Under the pieces are notes generated by a model, which saw nothing but the letters and a program-made list of their open reading frames with translations, was not told where the DNA came from and did no database searches. The translations under genes and the position numbers were made by a program. From Malurus cyaneus samueli (taxonomy: Eukaryota; Chordata; Aves; Passeriformes; Maluridae), in assembly GCA_009741485.1 (NCBI GenBank), contig CM019236.1, forward strand, positions 32,748,763 through 32,812,762: a DNA stretch of 64,000 nt, read 5' to 3'. Shown here piece after piece: positions 1 through 13,400 of the stretch (its first letter is position 1; each line of letters starts with the position of its first letter).

Positions 1-3000
1 TGTCTTCTAGGTGTTTGCCCCACATACAGTTTGTTTCATGGTGGGTCACCCAGGAAACCTGACTCTTGGTACAAATTAGCAACTTCATATGTCAAAGTTA
101 TATTATGCACTTTTTGAATGAGTTTTAAAATCTTTTTGGTCTATTATTGATAACTGCTTCCTTAAAACCAAAAAAGAAAAATTGATTAAATGGTTCTGAA
201 ACATTACTTAATATATTACTAAATATATTGCTTCTGTTGTGTTCCAGTCTTTTACAATGTTTTTTCTTCCTACGTGGACAATAAATCTGAAAGCAAAATT
301 TATCTGGTTTTGCTTTTATTTTAGGTCTCAATGTGGTGTCTCATGTGGGTGTCTTAAGTTTAAAGTCGCTATGTACGAATTTTGTCGTTAATAGTCCTTT
401 GACCATATGTATAAAAATAGATAATATAAATTATTGAATTATAATGGTAGTAGCAAGGAAAGAAGTTCTTAGGGAACGTTTTATAAACATTCTGTTCTAC
501 TGCCCTTGATAAGACTAAAATGCTGTTCTGTTTTACTGTCCTTATTCAGTTTGGCCAGTCTCTGAATGGTTTGATAAATAGATAAATGAAAAATATAAGA
601 GTTGACACAGTAGCTGAGATCAGCTTTTCCACCACTTATTTACTCATTTACCCTAGCTAAATTATTCAGAAATGCAGCATGTACCATTATGCTTAGCAAT
701 ACAAATATCCAAAGCCTCCAGAAATGTATAAGACTTCAGACTGTTGAACAGGAGACACAAGGAAGGAAAAAAACCCAATCAAATTTCTGTCTGGAATTCA
801 CACATAAAAAGGTGGTTGTGGAAGGCCAATGATTCATGCAAAGCCAATAGATTGCTTCTGCTTCTTGGAATGCTAAACCCTGCAGGTAAGAGTGAAGACT
901 GTCCAGTCCTAATGAACTCTTTATATCTACTAAAAACTTTATATCTACTACAGTACAATTCCAAGTATCAAAATCAAATCCACATATGCTTTATTGTTCC
1001 ATTATAGAGCCAAAAATTGGAAATCAGTAGGATACAAGCTAAAGATCATAGTTTTACTATACATTTAAGATAGACTTTCATAATGCACTTTCATAAGACC
1101 TTTCAGCTGCTCTGAACACTGCCAGGCTTGTGTGACATTAAGTTTTATACAGCTGGTTGTGAGTCATTGAATTTTTGTGCAGGACGGTCATACTACACTC
1201 GGAACCGGAGGTCATAGTTGTAAATGCATTTAATTGTCACAAGATAGAGCCAAGAACGTAACAGAGTGTTCTCTACTGAAGCATCACATAATTATCAGGG
1301 AATAGAAAGCATCTAAACTTTAAGAAGTCCTACCTTTCAGTACTAAATACTTTAATAAATCTGCTTCTTCCAGCCATAACTTCTCATGTGAATGCATGTC
1401 AAATAGATGCCTTTCAGTACCAGAGCACGCACTGTCACTGGAACTTCACTGAGGTGAGATGAAGGTAGGAGGTTTGCTATGATAATAGCACAGCTCTGAG
1501 CCATTTCATAAATGCATATGAAGCAAAATGACCAATGCTTGGTCGGCAGATGCATCATAGTGCATAGCAAGTGTAGATTTATTGCAAAACACAGCAATTG
1601 TTTTGGAATGGCTTTTACACAGAGGGTAATTCCATGTATATAGAGCACGTGAGATTACTACAGATACGATAGTCAATTTCACTATGCAGACAAGTTTCCT
1701 TAATCTTTATAAAGTCATCCTTCAAAAATAACTTCTATTTAAGGTCTACAGAGTATTTATCATACCCTACTGTTTCTGTTAATCTGTTAAACTAATATTA
1801 ATTAGTTTCAGCTTAACTACCTAACTACTGATCCCAACAATAAGCTCTTCTGTAATTTAAAAGGCAAGCTTGACATGAATTTCTTGTTAGAACTCTGGAA
1901 AACAATTTTTGAAGTTTTCTTGATGGTACTTTTAACAGAAAAAGCACCCTCACTTCCAGTAATTTCCCACAGTAATGAAAAATTTTCCAATTTCTTATCA
2001 ATTTGTAGTTCATATGACAAGTATGAATTGAGTATGGCCTCACTCTTGCCTGAAAAAGTAAAATTCCTCAATACAGAATGCTTGATGTAAGTACATCCCG
2101 ACCCTATTTAGAATTATTCACATTCCACTCTATTAGCTATCAAAAGAATCTATTCTGTGCTTTCTCTCCACATTTTCTTGATGCATTTTACAGTTTCACT
2201 CTAGTGGGATTAAAGTATATGCGCAAAGCACTATATATAACAATTCTTAATCAGTCTAGGGAGTTTCATGGGGCTGATTACGTCTTTGAAGTTGAACAAA
2301 AAAATACCCATGATCTATTGACAAAAAATTAAATCTGCCAAATCGTACTTTGGACATAATAGGGTAACCATATAATTTCCCTCTCAGCTAGTTTAAGCAC
2401 AGGTCTACCAGAAAAACAAAGATAAAGACCCTTAAAATGAGCTCTGATTCTGGCAATCTTGAGGAATTCAAGTCTTTCTACATGAGCTATGGCAAAAAAA
2501 ATACAGGCTTTGGAAAGATTAGACAGCAATTGTAACTTATGAGGTATTTAAATAACCTTAGCCATTAAACCACACAAAAGAAAAAGATTTGTAGGCAGAC
2601 TAAAGAAGAGACAAAGCTTAAAATGCAAGTTTGGTTTAATACTTAAATTGTTTTTTTTTTTTACAAGCAGATCTAGAAATGACAGTATATATCTTAGATC
2701 GGGTCTTTGTAAATGTTGAGAGTGTATTTAAAGCATAGATGGGGCAATATCAAACTAAAAATGAATTAAACTAATTACATTTTTAATAGCTAACCCCATG
2801 GCTTGCAGAAATTTGTTAAACGAGAGACCCAGATATGTTTCTTGGCAGCTTTTCTTTGCTATGGCCTCACCCTGGTAGGATGTACTCAGGAGATATCACA
2901 CCTATCTGAAGAGGCAGAGAAAACCAGCTGCATATCTTGGTAGAAAGCCTTCATCACTGAGCCATGTTTAAAGGCTCTGATGAAGCTGTTAACAAAAAAT

Positions 3001-6000
3001 TAGCCTGTAGTTATGACTCCATGGACAACTTTATTGTGTGTATTGTGAAAAAATTGAAGAGGAGGAACATCTCAATTGAATATCTCACTCGAAGATTGAA
3101 AAAGCAAAATAAAATGTCTAAACTTAAATGCTCTCAAGATCGAAAACTAAGGGTATCTAATTTCCATTTAAATTATCTTGGATACAGCTGCTTTTTAAAA
3201 ATTCCTCAAAATGTGTTTCAACCCTACAGACTGCATCGAATAAACACATGCTGCAGGTCACATAGTCCTTTGCTATATTTATTTCCTGCATACAATTTCA
3301 GGAAAGCATCATTTCCCACATGATGGAAGCAGGTATCATGGTTACCTGTACAAACAGGTGTGTCTGTGTTTTCTTCATACTGTGGGACAAAGTCCAGTGA
3401 TAATATCCTTTTTCCTCATTTATGTTTTCATATACTTTCGGTTACCAAATGCTATCCTAAGCAGCTCCCAGTAAGGCAGCTTTGAAATACAACTAGGAAT
3501 GGTAAGTGTTTTAAAAGCAAGTCAAGCCAAACATATCTATGTAACGAAGCATTTACGTATGATGATGAAGATATGGCTATTAAAATACAGGATCTCAGAG
3601 TACTTTAAAAGTGATTTAAGTATGTCTACATAACCGTACAACCATCCAGGTTATCAGAGGTTTACCAGTCATTTGCTGGTAACAGAAGTAGCTGTGTCTA
3701 GTAACTCATAACAGTTTTTTGCTTTTGTTGCCAAAGTATCCCCATTTCTAATATTTGTTTAGCATCCTCCTCGCTGTTCTATCTCTCAACTCACAAATCA
3801 TAAAAACTGTCAGAACCTGAGTCCGTTGCGTCTCTGCAATCAAACCAGTAAAACAGAGCAGCAGCACTTCATCAAAATATTTGGGCCTCTTTAGCTGTCT
3901 AACTTCCCAATGGAAACACATGTCCAATGGTGCAAGTTACACAACAACTCATCAGTGTGAACATTTTTCCTTATTTTTCTCAATTAGTCCTGAAGAAGAT
4001 ATTAGAAAGCAGTAGACTTCAGTTTTAGATGTAGGGTAGAACTCAGACTGGCCCAATATGCTTAAGGTTTTACTTTTTTAATACTTTGGACCTCTTATTT
4101 GGGCTGTTATCCAAATGCTATTGGAATATAATGGTAAGCTTTTGAAATTAAAGAGTGGAAAGTACTCTCCATTAGCATCACAAGCTATAGAATAAACTCC
4201 ATTAGCATCACAAGCAACTAAGCAATTTGTAAATGAACCCGTTCAGTGTACCTACTGTAGCAGCAGAGTGCATACAGGTCATCAGCACCTAACACACTTC
4301 CTAGTTCAATGAGAAACCACAGCAACTGCTCTCAGAATGTGGAGTCTACACCCTGCAATAAGTGTATTAGCAAGGGAAGTGCATAAAACTGACTAACAAC
4401 TTGCTGCAAAAAAGGTTAAACTGAACAGCTGTACTTAGAAATAGCCTCCATCTAAGAAAAAAAATGCAGTTTGAAACATACTGTCTTTCTTGAAATGCTC
4501 TGCATTTCTGAAACTTTATAGCCAAAATTAGCTGATACAATGGAGCAACTTCTGTTTGGCTTCTCAATCATCACCACAGAGAATGCTATGTGTCTGTGAA
4601 AACCTTAGTAAACTACCTACACTGCCAGTTTAGAAGCAGCTGCTCAGCCCCGTGGCCCAGTGACCAGCTTGAGCCACAACTGCCTGCCAGAGCTAGGCTT
4701 ACAATGAGCCACAAGCCCTTCTAACCATGGCCATCTCACTGGAAGCCAGTATCACAGCCAAGTCAAACAGCCAACAAAATATTGCTGAAGCCACATTGTA
4801 CAAAGGACTAAGCTGGAAGCAAATTGTGCCCCCAGGATCTGGTTCCAGCCAAGGAAGACAGGGCTGTTCTACCCCTCACAGCTAAGTCACAGGACAGAGC
4901 ACAGAGAGCACGTGATGGATGCACAACCTTCATACTGAACCCTCCAGCTGCAGGTGCAGCAGTACCTGCACCAGGTAAGCATCTCTGTTGCTGGATTTCC
5001 AAAGTGGAGTTGAAAAGCCAGAAAAAAATTACTTGGAGTGGCTTCCCTTATGGTTTCACTCTATTCAGAACCACGTGGGTCAGTACAGGGCACATTTGGT
5101 TTCACCATCCCCAGAGCATATTTGCATAGAGCTATTTAAACTCTGTCTGGATGAAGGTTCTCGATGAATTCCATTATAGCAGCTTCCAATAACACCTCGT
5201 TTTTCAAAAGCAACATGTTATATAAAGTCCTGGGGAGCTAGAAGAGAAAGGGATGAAAGGAATGCCACAATGTGAAGCACAAAATGACAAAGGCACTTTT
5301 CCACCCCCTCGACTACTACAATGTGCAAATGAAGGCAAGCACCTTTGCAATTCAAATCCACCCACTGTACAGAGACACCTGTACTTCACTCAAAGTCACT
5401 TCCAGAAATAAACACCTAAATTAATCCAAGCTAAACTCTGACCAATTCAACACAGTTACAAAGTAACTCTGGACCAGGAATAACCTGCAATCCAGGGAGT
5501 TACTCCTGATTTAAATGAGTAGCTCCTACAATATGCAGAGCAGTTATGTTCAGATCTGACCAAACCACTTTTTTCCCCGGCATTTTTCTCCCTCCTTAAT
5601 GAATCCTGAACACTGCTGGAAGTGTTTTGCTATGGCTACTGAACCAGAGGTATGGGCTGAGGGATATTTTGGGGTCTGAGAGGTAGGTAGAGACTGTTCA
5701 TCAAAGATGAAGCAGGACACGTAAGAGGCCACAATGAAGGCAAAGCTCAACTGATAGCCTGTTTGGAGTTCCAGATGAATTATTTGTACCCAAACAAGTG
5801 GAAAAATACTGCACCTTGCTGGGTAAGCACCTGTTTCAGTGCCACTCTTGCTGCACTGTTAAGTTCTCCTTCAGCTGCAAACTTCTGCAAAAAGTTTACT
5901 TAACCTCAGCTTGCTTCGGGGTACTTCCACGTAGAGGTCAACCAACTTCACCTGCTGGTGTAACTAATTTCCACTAATTGCTTTTCAACCCAGACCACTC

Positions 6001-8314
6001 CAAAGGGAAAAAAAGTCATTATAGTAATTACTTTTAACAATGCTGCCATCACATGTTGGTGCCCCTGCTCCCCTCCCCCCCAAAAAAAAAAAGGAAAAAG
6101 CACTGAGGTACACCTTGGGAGTACCTAGCTGTAAAGAATATGCAATCTTTGCTTTTTACTTCTAACATGGGTAATGAATCTACCTACTGATATGACTCCA
6201 AACTAGTCCACGTAATGCCACCATGAAGCAGCATTCCAAATACTGTATTATTTGGTACAATCCTAAATTGTCACAATCCAGGCACAATAATACAGTCCTG
6301 GCTGAACATATTTTAGACAAATAAAAGTGCATTTTACCTTGAGACATAGCAAGGATTTCAAATTTGATATTTATGTGAACCAGCCTAAGAAATCAAGTGT
6401 CATGATTTGAAGAGATTGCTACAGATAGCCAGCTTTTAGTGCCACGACAATGTTGTCAACAAGTGCTCTTTATAGAAAGGGTCTTTGTTACAGCCAAGAT
6501 GATTCACTATACCATATACTATTGCTTATTACCCAGCTATGCAAAAAAACCACCAAAACTACACTGCTTTAGCCATTACATTCATCTGTCTAATTTTCTT
6601 CAAAATATTTATTTTTTATAAGAAACTGTCCGGAAAGGTACTACTAAAGTTTTTCCCTTCAATTTTACTTTACTGCAATCAGTCTCTTCCTTTTGCTTTT
6701 GTTTCAAGCCAGAATCAATGTGTCCCAGCTCTTCCTTAATACCATCACAAAAGAAGAAAATCTCATTTCTGTGTGTACATGCATGTGGGTCTCACAGGAA
6801 AGAAGGCACATAGCTATGCTATGGACTACAAATCATTTTATTTTACTTGTTCCTTTAAAACTATGTTTAAAAAGAAAGAGAATAAATTTTCTTTCTCAAA
6901 CTGGATTATGTAATAAAACAGTTTTAGCATGTGGGTTCCATTTAGTTTCCGTGAACAAAACACATAGCACACATATCACGGAAGCCTCCATCACTGTCAT
7001 AGGAAGACATTTTTCTCACCAAGAAACCTTTGTTACATGAAATGCAAAATTCTCACCTTTGAGCTGGATTTTTTAAACAAATTTTTTTGATTATAGTATA
7101 TGAAAACACATGCGTACAGTTACCTTCTCTGTATCTACCTAATCTACAAGAGAAAGACTACTAACCTGTGCAAAAACCCTATCATTAACATCAAAACAAG
7201 GATATAAATGCCCTCAACTACTAGAAACTAGACAATGCAATGTAAAACCTTCATTTCACAGAAGATTTTTTTTCTGAAGAATATCCCAGTTCACTGAAAA
7301 CCAGGAGAAATTTACATGAGGAAATACCAAAATTTATAGTGCCTGCAATTATTATGTACATTGTTAATTTAACTTGTCTTAGAGACACCAGTAGATACTA
7401 AAGATTATAAATTATTCTGAACAGTTTATGAAGTAGCATTCAGACTGTACATGAACAAAACTTCGAAAAACTGATAGAAATCATTCCCAAATCCAGGAAA
7501 TACTACATACATAGCATGTCCTTACTGAAATGAATGCACTTAGCATTTCTGAGAACCCAGCCAACACTGAACAAAGTAAGTCATCGTGGCTTTGAAATAC
7601 AAGTTTCTCCAAAACTGTCTTCATCTCTTGGTAGCATATGTAACTTGGAAAGGGCACATGGCACTGTACTTCTTCTGAACACCAAAAATCAGTGTGACCT
7701 TGATTTCTCTTATCAGCACAACTGTATTGCTACAATTTCTACGCCATCAACTTGGCCGTGATACAAGCTGAGGGGGCAAACCAGTAAAGGTGCACAACCT
7801 GTAATCAGCATAGCTTGTAGGAGTTGAGTGCTGTCACAGACTAGAGTCCTGGAGAGAATTTTGGAGTGTAAATGTAATGCAACACTTTAGTATAAATTTT
7901 TATATTATACTTTAAACTTCAGGATTTGTATTTTCATAAATTTTTAAAATCCCTCAACAAAATGTCATGTATTATCCCCCATTTTTAGAAGCTAGAGTGT
8001 AATTAAACAAATGTGTATGTTGGATCCACAAATTGCTTTGAGTCCTAATTGACAGCTCCTTAACTGAGTGCCAAAATAACTTTCCCACTCCATAAACACT
8101 AAGTCTCGATTCTTCAGATGAAGTGTGCCTTTTCCAGTTCTCTGTCTGCCTTTGTTTTCAATGACAACGTGAAGACCGGATAATTTTCAAGTTTCAGATG
8201 TTATACATTGACACAACTTTGTTAGAACTGGAAAACAATCCTGGTTCAAAATACCTAGGTAAGTGTTTAATTATTAAATTCTGTTGAAGAGAAATGGAAT
8301 ATGCTTGTTCTTAC
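1..8314 (-). other. PIP5K1B: PIP5K1B intron after coding exon 2 (partial)
   Basis: AT-rich, CpG-poor DNA following the donor at 8314/8313 on the minus strand. I searched the translated frames for the next expected PIP5K segments (for example EGSNLTP, FRFKTYAP, RYFRELFG) and found none, so the next exon lies beyond position 1. There are short homopolymers (a T run near 2650, a C run followed by an A run near 6070-6092) and a two-copy 19-base repeat at 4167..4215. No interspersed repeat could be recognised. A slightly GC-richer patch at about 4640-5060 has no recognisable coding content. Confidence 0.8.
4167..4215. repeat. Two-copy direct repeat, 19 bases, period 30
   Basis: CTCCATTAGCATCACAAGC occurs at 4167..4185 and again, identically, at 4197..4215, with 11 unrelated bases between. 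It is a small local duplication inside the intron, with no indication of function. Confidence 0.9.
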
Positions 8315-8445
8315 CTTGGTAGAAAGACACTTTCCACTACATAGAAGTCTTGCATAAGAACATCTCTGTCTGGTTTTGATGTAAGGCTTCCTACTGTGTA
8401 TCCTATTCCCAACTGGATAGCGCCTTTAATAGCTGAGGATGCAGT
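8315..8445 (-). CDS. PIP5K1B: PIP5K1B coding exon 2 (residues 24-66 plus two bases of codon 67)
   Basis: This exon encodes the start of the conserved region of a type I phosphatidylinositol-4-phosphate 5-kinase, which makes PI(4,5)P2 from PI4P and ATP at the plasma membrane. On the minus strand the acceptor is a pyrimidine-rich tract ending TTTCTACACAG, and the donor is CCAAG|GTAAGA. The 131 bases translate as [19 protein letters not shown], then SLTSKPDRD and [15 protein letters not shown], leaving two bases (phase 2) that would complete the Ser of the family's 'PSEG'. From memory, VFLP fits the beta paralogue, whereas the alpha and gamma forms read IFFP. The entry phase 0 matches the exit phase of the exon at 19135..19203, giving KK-TASS across the junction as in other PIP5K1 proteins. 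The catalytic residues and activation loop lie in later exons outside the window. The open frame upstream of residue 24 in this direction is intron read-through. Confidence 0.96.
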
Positions 8446-8700
8446 CTGTGTAGAAAGTAAGAATTCATGCATGAGTTTGCTAAAAGCAGATTTATGCTCC
8501 TTATAAGTAATATTATATCTAAACTCTTTGATCATTTTCGTAATAACAACATCCTGTCATCTTTAACATCCTAGAACACAATGAAATAACTGATTTTTAA
8601 TGAAAACATTTAAAAAATCACTATACAGTAGCAAATTATCTGGTTTCACAAACTGAAACTGCCCGAATAATTTAGACATTGGGTTCTAACCCTGCAAAGT

Positions 8701-10490
8701 ATCACAGAATGGCAGATTTGAAGGGAGCTCAAGAGGTTCCACATTTCTTGACAAAATCATGGTCTAGCAAGACAGCCAGGAACCCTGTTAAGCCAAATCT
8801 CAAAAATGCCCTGTGTTGGGGAACCCACCAATTTTGGGGAGAGTAGTCTATTGGCTGATTGTTTTCACTGTGAAATATTTCCACTTGTGTTCAAGTGAAA
8901 TACCCCCAGAACTAACTTTAACCCATTATCACTCATATTTTCCATGTGACTCCTTGTAGAAATGGAGTCTCTGCCTCCTTTGTAGCCACCTTTTAAATAC
9001 TGAAACATAGTGATAAGCTTCCCCTCAACCTTCTTTTTTCAAGACTGAACAAATGCAGCTCTCGAAGCCTCTCTTCACATATCAGGCTTCCTAGTCCTTT
9101 GATCATCTCTGTGGCCCTCCTATTCACCCTCTCCAGCCTGCCCATATCTTTTTTGAAGAGTGGGGACCAAAACTGACCACGCTATTTCAGATGTGGCCTG
9201 ACAGATGCTGACAAGAATGGGGTGACCTTTGCTGGGGATGCCCTTTTTGAGGCAGCCCAGAATCTCTCAGGGCTCCTTTGCTGCAGGAGCACTCTGCTCA
9301 CTCATATCAAGCCTGTGGCTCACTGGGACTCCCAGCTCTCTTTCCACGAAGCTGCTCCCAGCCTTGTGCTCCAGCCTGTGCTGCGCTCCTGGATTATGTT
9401 TTCCCAGGCATAAGACCTTACACATGTCCTTGTTGAACCTCATAATATCCTTATTTGCCCACTCTCCCAGCCCACACAGGCTTTCCTGCAGGGTGGCTCT
9501 CCCTTCCAAAGTTCATTTGAACCCTGAGTGATGGCAACTGCTCTGGATGACCACTTTTGAGGATATGGAGCAGTGAGGGGCCCAATTCCTGGGGAACCCC
9601 ACTTGTGCCAGGTTGGAAAAGGAGCCATTTACCCCCACTCTGAGTGCTGCCTGTGTGTCAGCTCCCCACCCACCACATGGACAACTTGTCCAGACTGTAA
9701 ATCCACAGCTTCATAGGAGGCTGTGGGAAACCACCGAGAAAGCCTTGGAGAGACAGAGGTAGGCAACGTCCACGGCCTGCCCCACATCAGCCAAGCAGGT
9801 AGGTGACTGCCGCAGAAGGCAATCAGGTGTGTCAAGCACAATTTGCCCTTGGTGAATCTGTGCTGGCATTTCCTAGTCATGTGCTTTGTCTGACTTGCCA
9901 TGCCTCACAGGAGGATTCTTTCCATAACATTTTCCTTTGCCTTAAGTTCCAACCTTTAGAGTGCACAGCTGGACCCCAAACTCCACAATATTGTGATGGC
10001 TGCAGCCAAAGCCATCAGTAACTGAGGTATTACAGAGCTGTTTCTCGGTTAGTGAGCACCAAGTCCAGTTGTGCCTCATTCCTGGTTAGCACAGCTAACA
10101 TTTTATGAGGGAACAGTCCTCTACACATTCCAGGAGCCTTATGGATGATGTGACCTGCAGTATTGCTCTACCAACAATGTCTGGATGGTTGAAGTCACCT
10201 TAAAGACCCAAGATCTGTTATGTAAAGCTGGCTTAAGTGACCCAAATATTGCTTCCTTCCCAAATCTTCTTGATTTGGAGGTCGGTACAGATGCCTTATC
10301 CAAGATCCCCCTTGGAGATGCCCCTTCTGATCCTGACCCAGAGCATTTGATAAGGCTTCCATACTCATTGCAGTTGACTACTACATGTTCAAGATTCATT
10401 TTAGTACAGGGCACAAATCCTCCTCCTCTACTTTCCTGCCTGTCTTGACAAAACCTACAGCCATCCTTTGTGATCCTCTTAAGACATTTC
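8701..10490 (-). mobile_element. CR1 LINE, 5'-truncated, about 1.8 kb
   Basis: The low-coordinate end begins ATCACAGAATGG, the reverse complement of a CR1 3' terminus, so the element lies on the minus strand with its 3' end at 8701. Going to higher coordinates the antisense landmarks appear in CR1 order: the 'GTGGCCCTCC' segment near 9110, the 'TGGGGAACCCC' segment near 9590, and the 'GGATGGTTGAAGTCACC' segment near 10180. On the minus strand, 9267..9509 translates to a degraded C-terminal reverse transcriptase piece (LGEWANKDIMRFNKDMCKVL, then ELGVPVSHRLDMSEQ). The frame is broken by several stops and shifts, so it is a dead copy. The exact 5' breakpoint is uncertain by several tens of bases. 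Confidence 0.9.
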
Positions 10491-13400
10491 CAAACTAACT
10501 GAACATTCAAATGGCTTCCAAAGTTTCAAGCAGCATGCATTATAATCTGGAAAAAACCAGTCACGAATTCCAGGTGATTGGAATGTCAAAGCATCACAAT
10601 GCAAGTTTCTGGCTTAAATGCTGATTCTAGATGCAAATGTATTTATTACATTCTGCCTAACAGTCAGTGCAAGAGGTACATTGACTGTAGGAAACCCAGA
10701 GAAAAATTAAATTGATAGGGAAAGCAAAATCTCTCCATAAAATCTACCCTTATAAGTGTAATGACTAAATTAAATGGCCAGAGCTCATAGGACAGAGAAG
10801 GCTTCAAACCAACTGCATGAAATTGTGATATTACGTATGTGTGAATTGAGACCATGTTGGAAACCTTCCCATGCTGAATAGACAGTCTTGCTGCAAGGAT
10901 TAAAACAAATGGCAGAACTGAGTCAAAATTAGAGACTAGTCAAGAAAGGAATTTTCATGAAAGGACGGAAAGGGTGAATAAAGAGAACCATTGCACAGGG
11001 AAAGCAGGAAGGAAGTATCTTCCCTTGCATAATCACCAGGTTTGACAACATTTTTGGTCACTGTTTTTGGATTTTACCTCCTACCCACCGAAAAAGCAAG
11101 AGACTAAGAGCAGAAGCAAAGAACACCAGAAGTTTCATGATCTGAACCACTTCAACGGAACCATTTCAAAAGTGGAATTTACTTAAGAAGTGGTTCAAGA
11201 ACACAAAGCCACTTTGTTTGAAACAGTATATACTAGAGTGGCTGCTTATTTTTAGAAAAGACATAGATGTGTAGTTCTTAAATAATTAAGATTGCACACA
11301 AGCAGAACTTATACTTGCATAACAGTTTAGAACAGGCAATTCAGTGGGAACAAACAACACTCCATTCTGAAACTGCTACTTTGACTACTAAAAAGATTTG
11401 GCTTTGTGTCATAAGAAGAGTCACATTTTTCTTTCCTTGAAAGGCTTCTATTCATGAATGATTAATGCTCAACAAAAGCTGTAATTATGTAACTTTGATC
11501 AAACCAATACACATAGAAATAGTTTCTGCTTCATTTCTGGATTCCCATCTTGTTCACTGCCACAGCAAGTAACTGTCTGAAAGAACAGCAGACAGTACAG
11601 CACAACGAAAGACATACCAATAAACGCTAAGAAAACCCACCAAACTCCAAAAAAGCCCAAGATAGGTAACCTGGCAATGTGATTTCAAAAAGAAAACTCT
11701 GGGTCATCTTTCAAGCTCATAAAGAAGAGCTATAGTGTTATGATTGAATATATGGCCTACTACAAGGACACAGACCTTTCCCACAAGGCTACCTCCTTGT
11801 TAATTTCCGCTCCTGTTCAAGTGTGTCATTAGTAACCACCCTTCATCTCTGCAGCAAACAGAGCAGTTGGTTTAGCAGAGAAACGATGTTATGAAATTAT
11901 TGAGGACACTTTAATAACTTCTTTGAAACAAATTGATAGTGGCTACAGTACGCTGAAGGCAACTGCTAGCCCAAACTCAATTCTTTGTCAATCACTACTA
12001 ACACCAAAGGTTGGTCATCCAGCATCCCCTCAGCAACTCACAAGTTTTTGTTCTCACAATCCATAAAATAAAAACAAAACAAGCCTTGGAAATTATCTTT
12101 AAGACATCACTTAATTTTTTTTATCATTAAATACAAGGAAAAGATAAAAAAGCTATTTCTCAAGCCTTGGGGGAGATGTCCTTGAAATATCCATTTTATT
12201 ACTATGGAAATGTATTTAGTGGAAAGTGCAAATGCATCTGGAAAAATTGAAGCACCTTATGGCAATTTTCCTTATTCAGGCACCTCTTTTAATGCCCACG
12301 AAGGCAGCAAAACCTAGTTTCACACCTAAGTCCCTTATTTCAATTTGTCTTGAATACTCGCCTGCTGTAGAGCAAACAATAATCCAGCACCCTACTGTGC
12401 CACGGGTTTTTTCAGTCTTTTAAGAGACTGAAATAAACTTTTCTTCCTATTAGACTCATGAAGAGGTTCAGAAAATGGCCCTAAGACCGTTTATCATCTC
12501 TAACAGTAAAGCTGACTGTGCACAGTGACAGTATAGTGATCATTTAGCCTATTATCAGCCTTCTGAAGATCAAGAAATATTAAGGGATGAGAATAACCAG
12601 CAGGATAAACAAGAATTTTAGGTTATGAAAGTGATTGAATTTGTAGCAAATGGTGCACACTCTGATAACTGTCTTTGTTACATAAAGGGGCACAACAAAG
12701 TAAACTTCTCCCATCCTCATTGTGCTGTTTAGAATATTACTGTCTACTGCACAGGTGCTTTGATATTTTTATCCCTGCATAAAAACCTTAAGCTGTCTTT
12801 ATTATGATGAAACACACCTTTGCCTCTTTCTGTCAAAAATAACTATATATTTTTTCTACATTTGTCATATTTGTTTGCTAAAAGAGCTTGTAGATACAAA
12901 AAAATACATGCAGACTCAAAGAATAACAAGTTACAGGATGAAACACTATACAATATAGAACACAGACAGGTATATGGAATATTTGCATCACTGATAACTA
13001 CTTTAGCACTCAATACACTGTTCTCTTACTTTCTCTACAGATGGGTCTTTGACTTGCTCTACATTGCTCTAAGCTGAAATCCTTTTTCAGAGTAGCAAAA
13101 TTAATGAGAATTTAAAATCCTCTCAAATCAGGTCTTAAGTTTGCACATGATCCCACAAATATACTAAGCAGGATTTAGACATTGTTTTTCCTACAAATAA
13201 TCACTTTCAGGTAGTCCTGTAAAACTTCAAGTCATTATTTTCATAAAATAAAGGTGTTAATCAGACACACATAATGCATATAAAGGCAGTTCACATTCAC
13301 ATAACCAAAAAAAAATCAGCTAACTGAAACTAGCTAACAATTGTGCAAGTTAGGGACAAGACTATTGAAAGGACTGAAAAATCCTTTAAAGTAAATGAGA

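Noticed and set aside
2964..3323. A 119-codon plus-strand frame, basic and without gaps
   Set aside because: It lies in a PIP5K1B intron on the opposite strand. No domain, no CpG signal and no family resemblance were found, and the length is compatible with chance in 64 kb.
4640..5130. A GC-richer patch with a 101-codon frame and a donor-like CAGGTAAG at about 4971
   Set aside because: It is on the strand opposite PIP5K1B, with no acceptor partner or protein similarity. I regard the patch as compositional noise.
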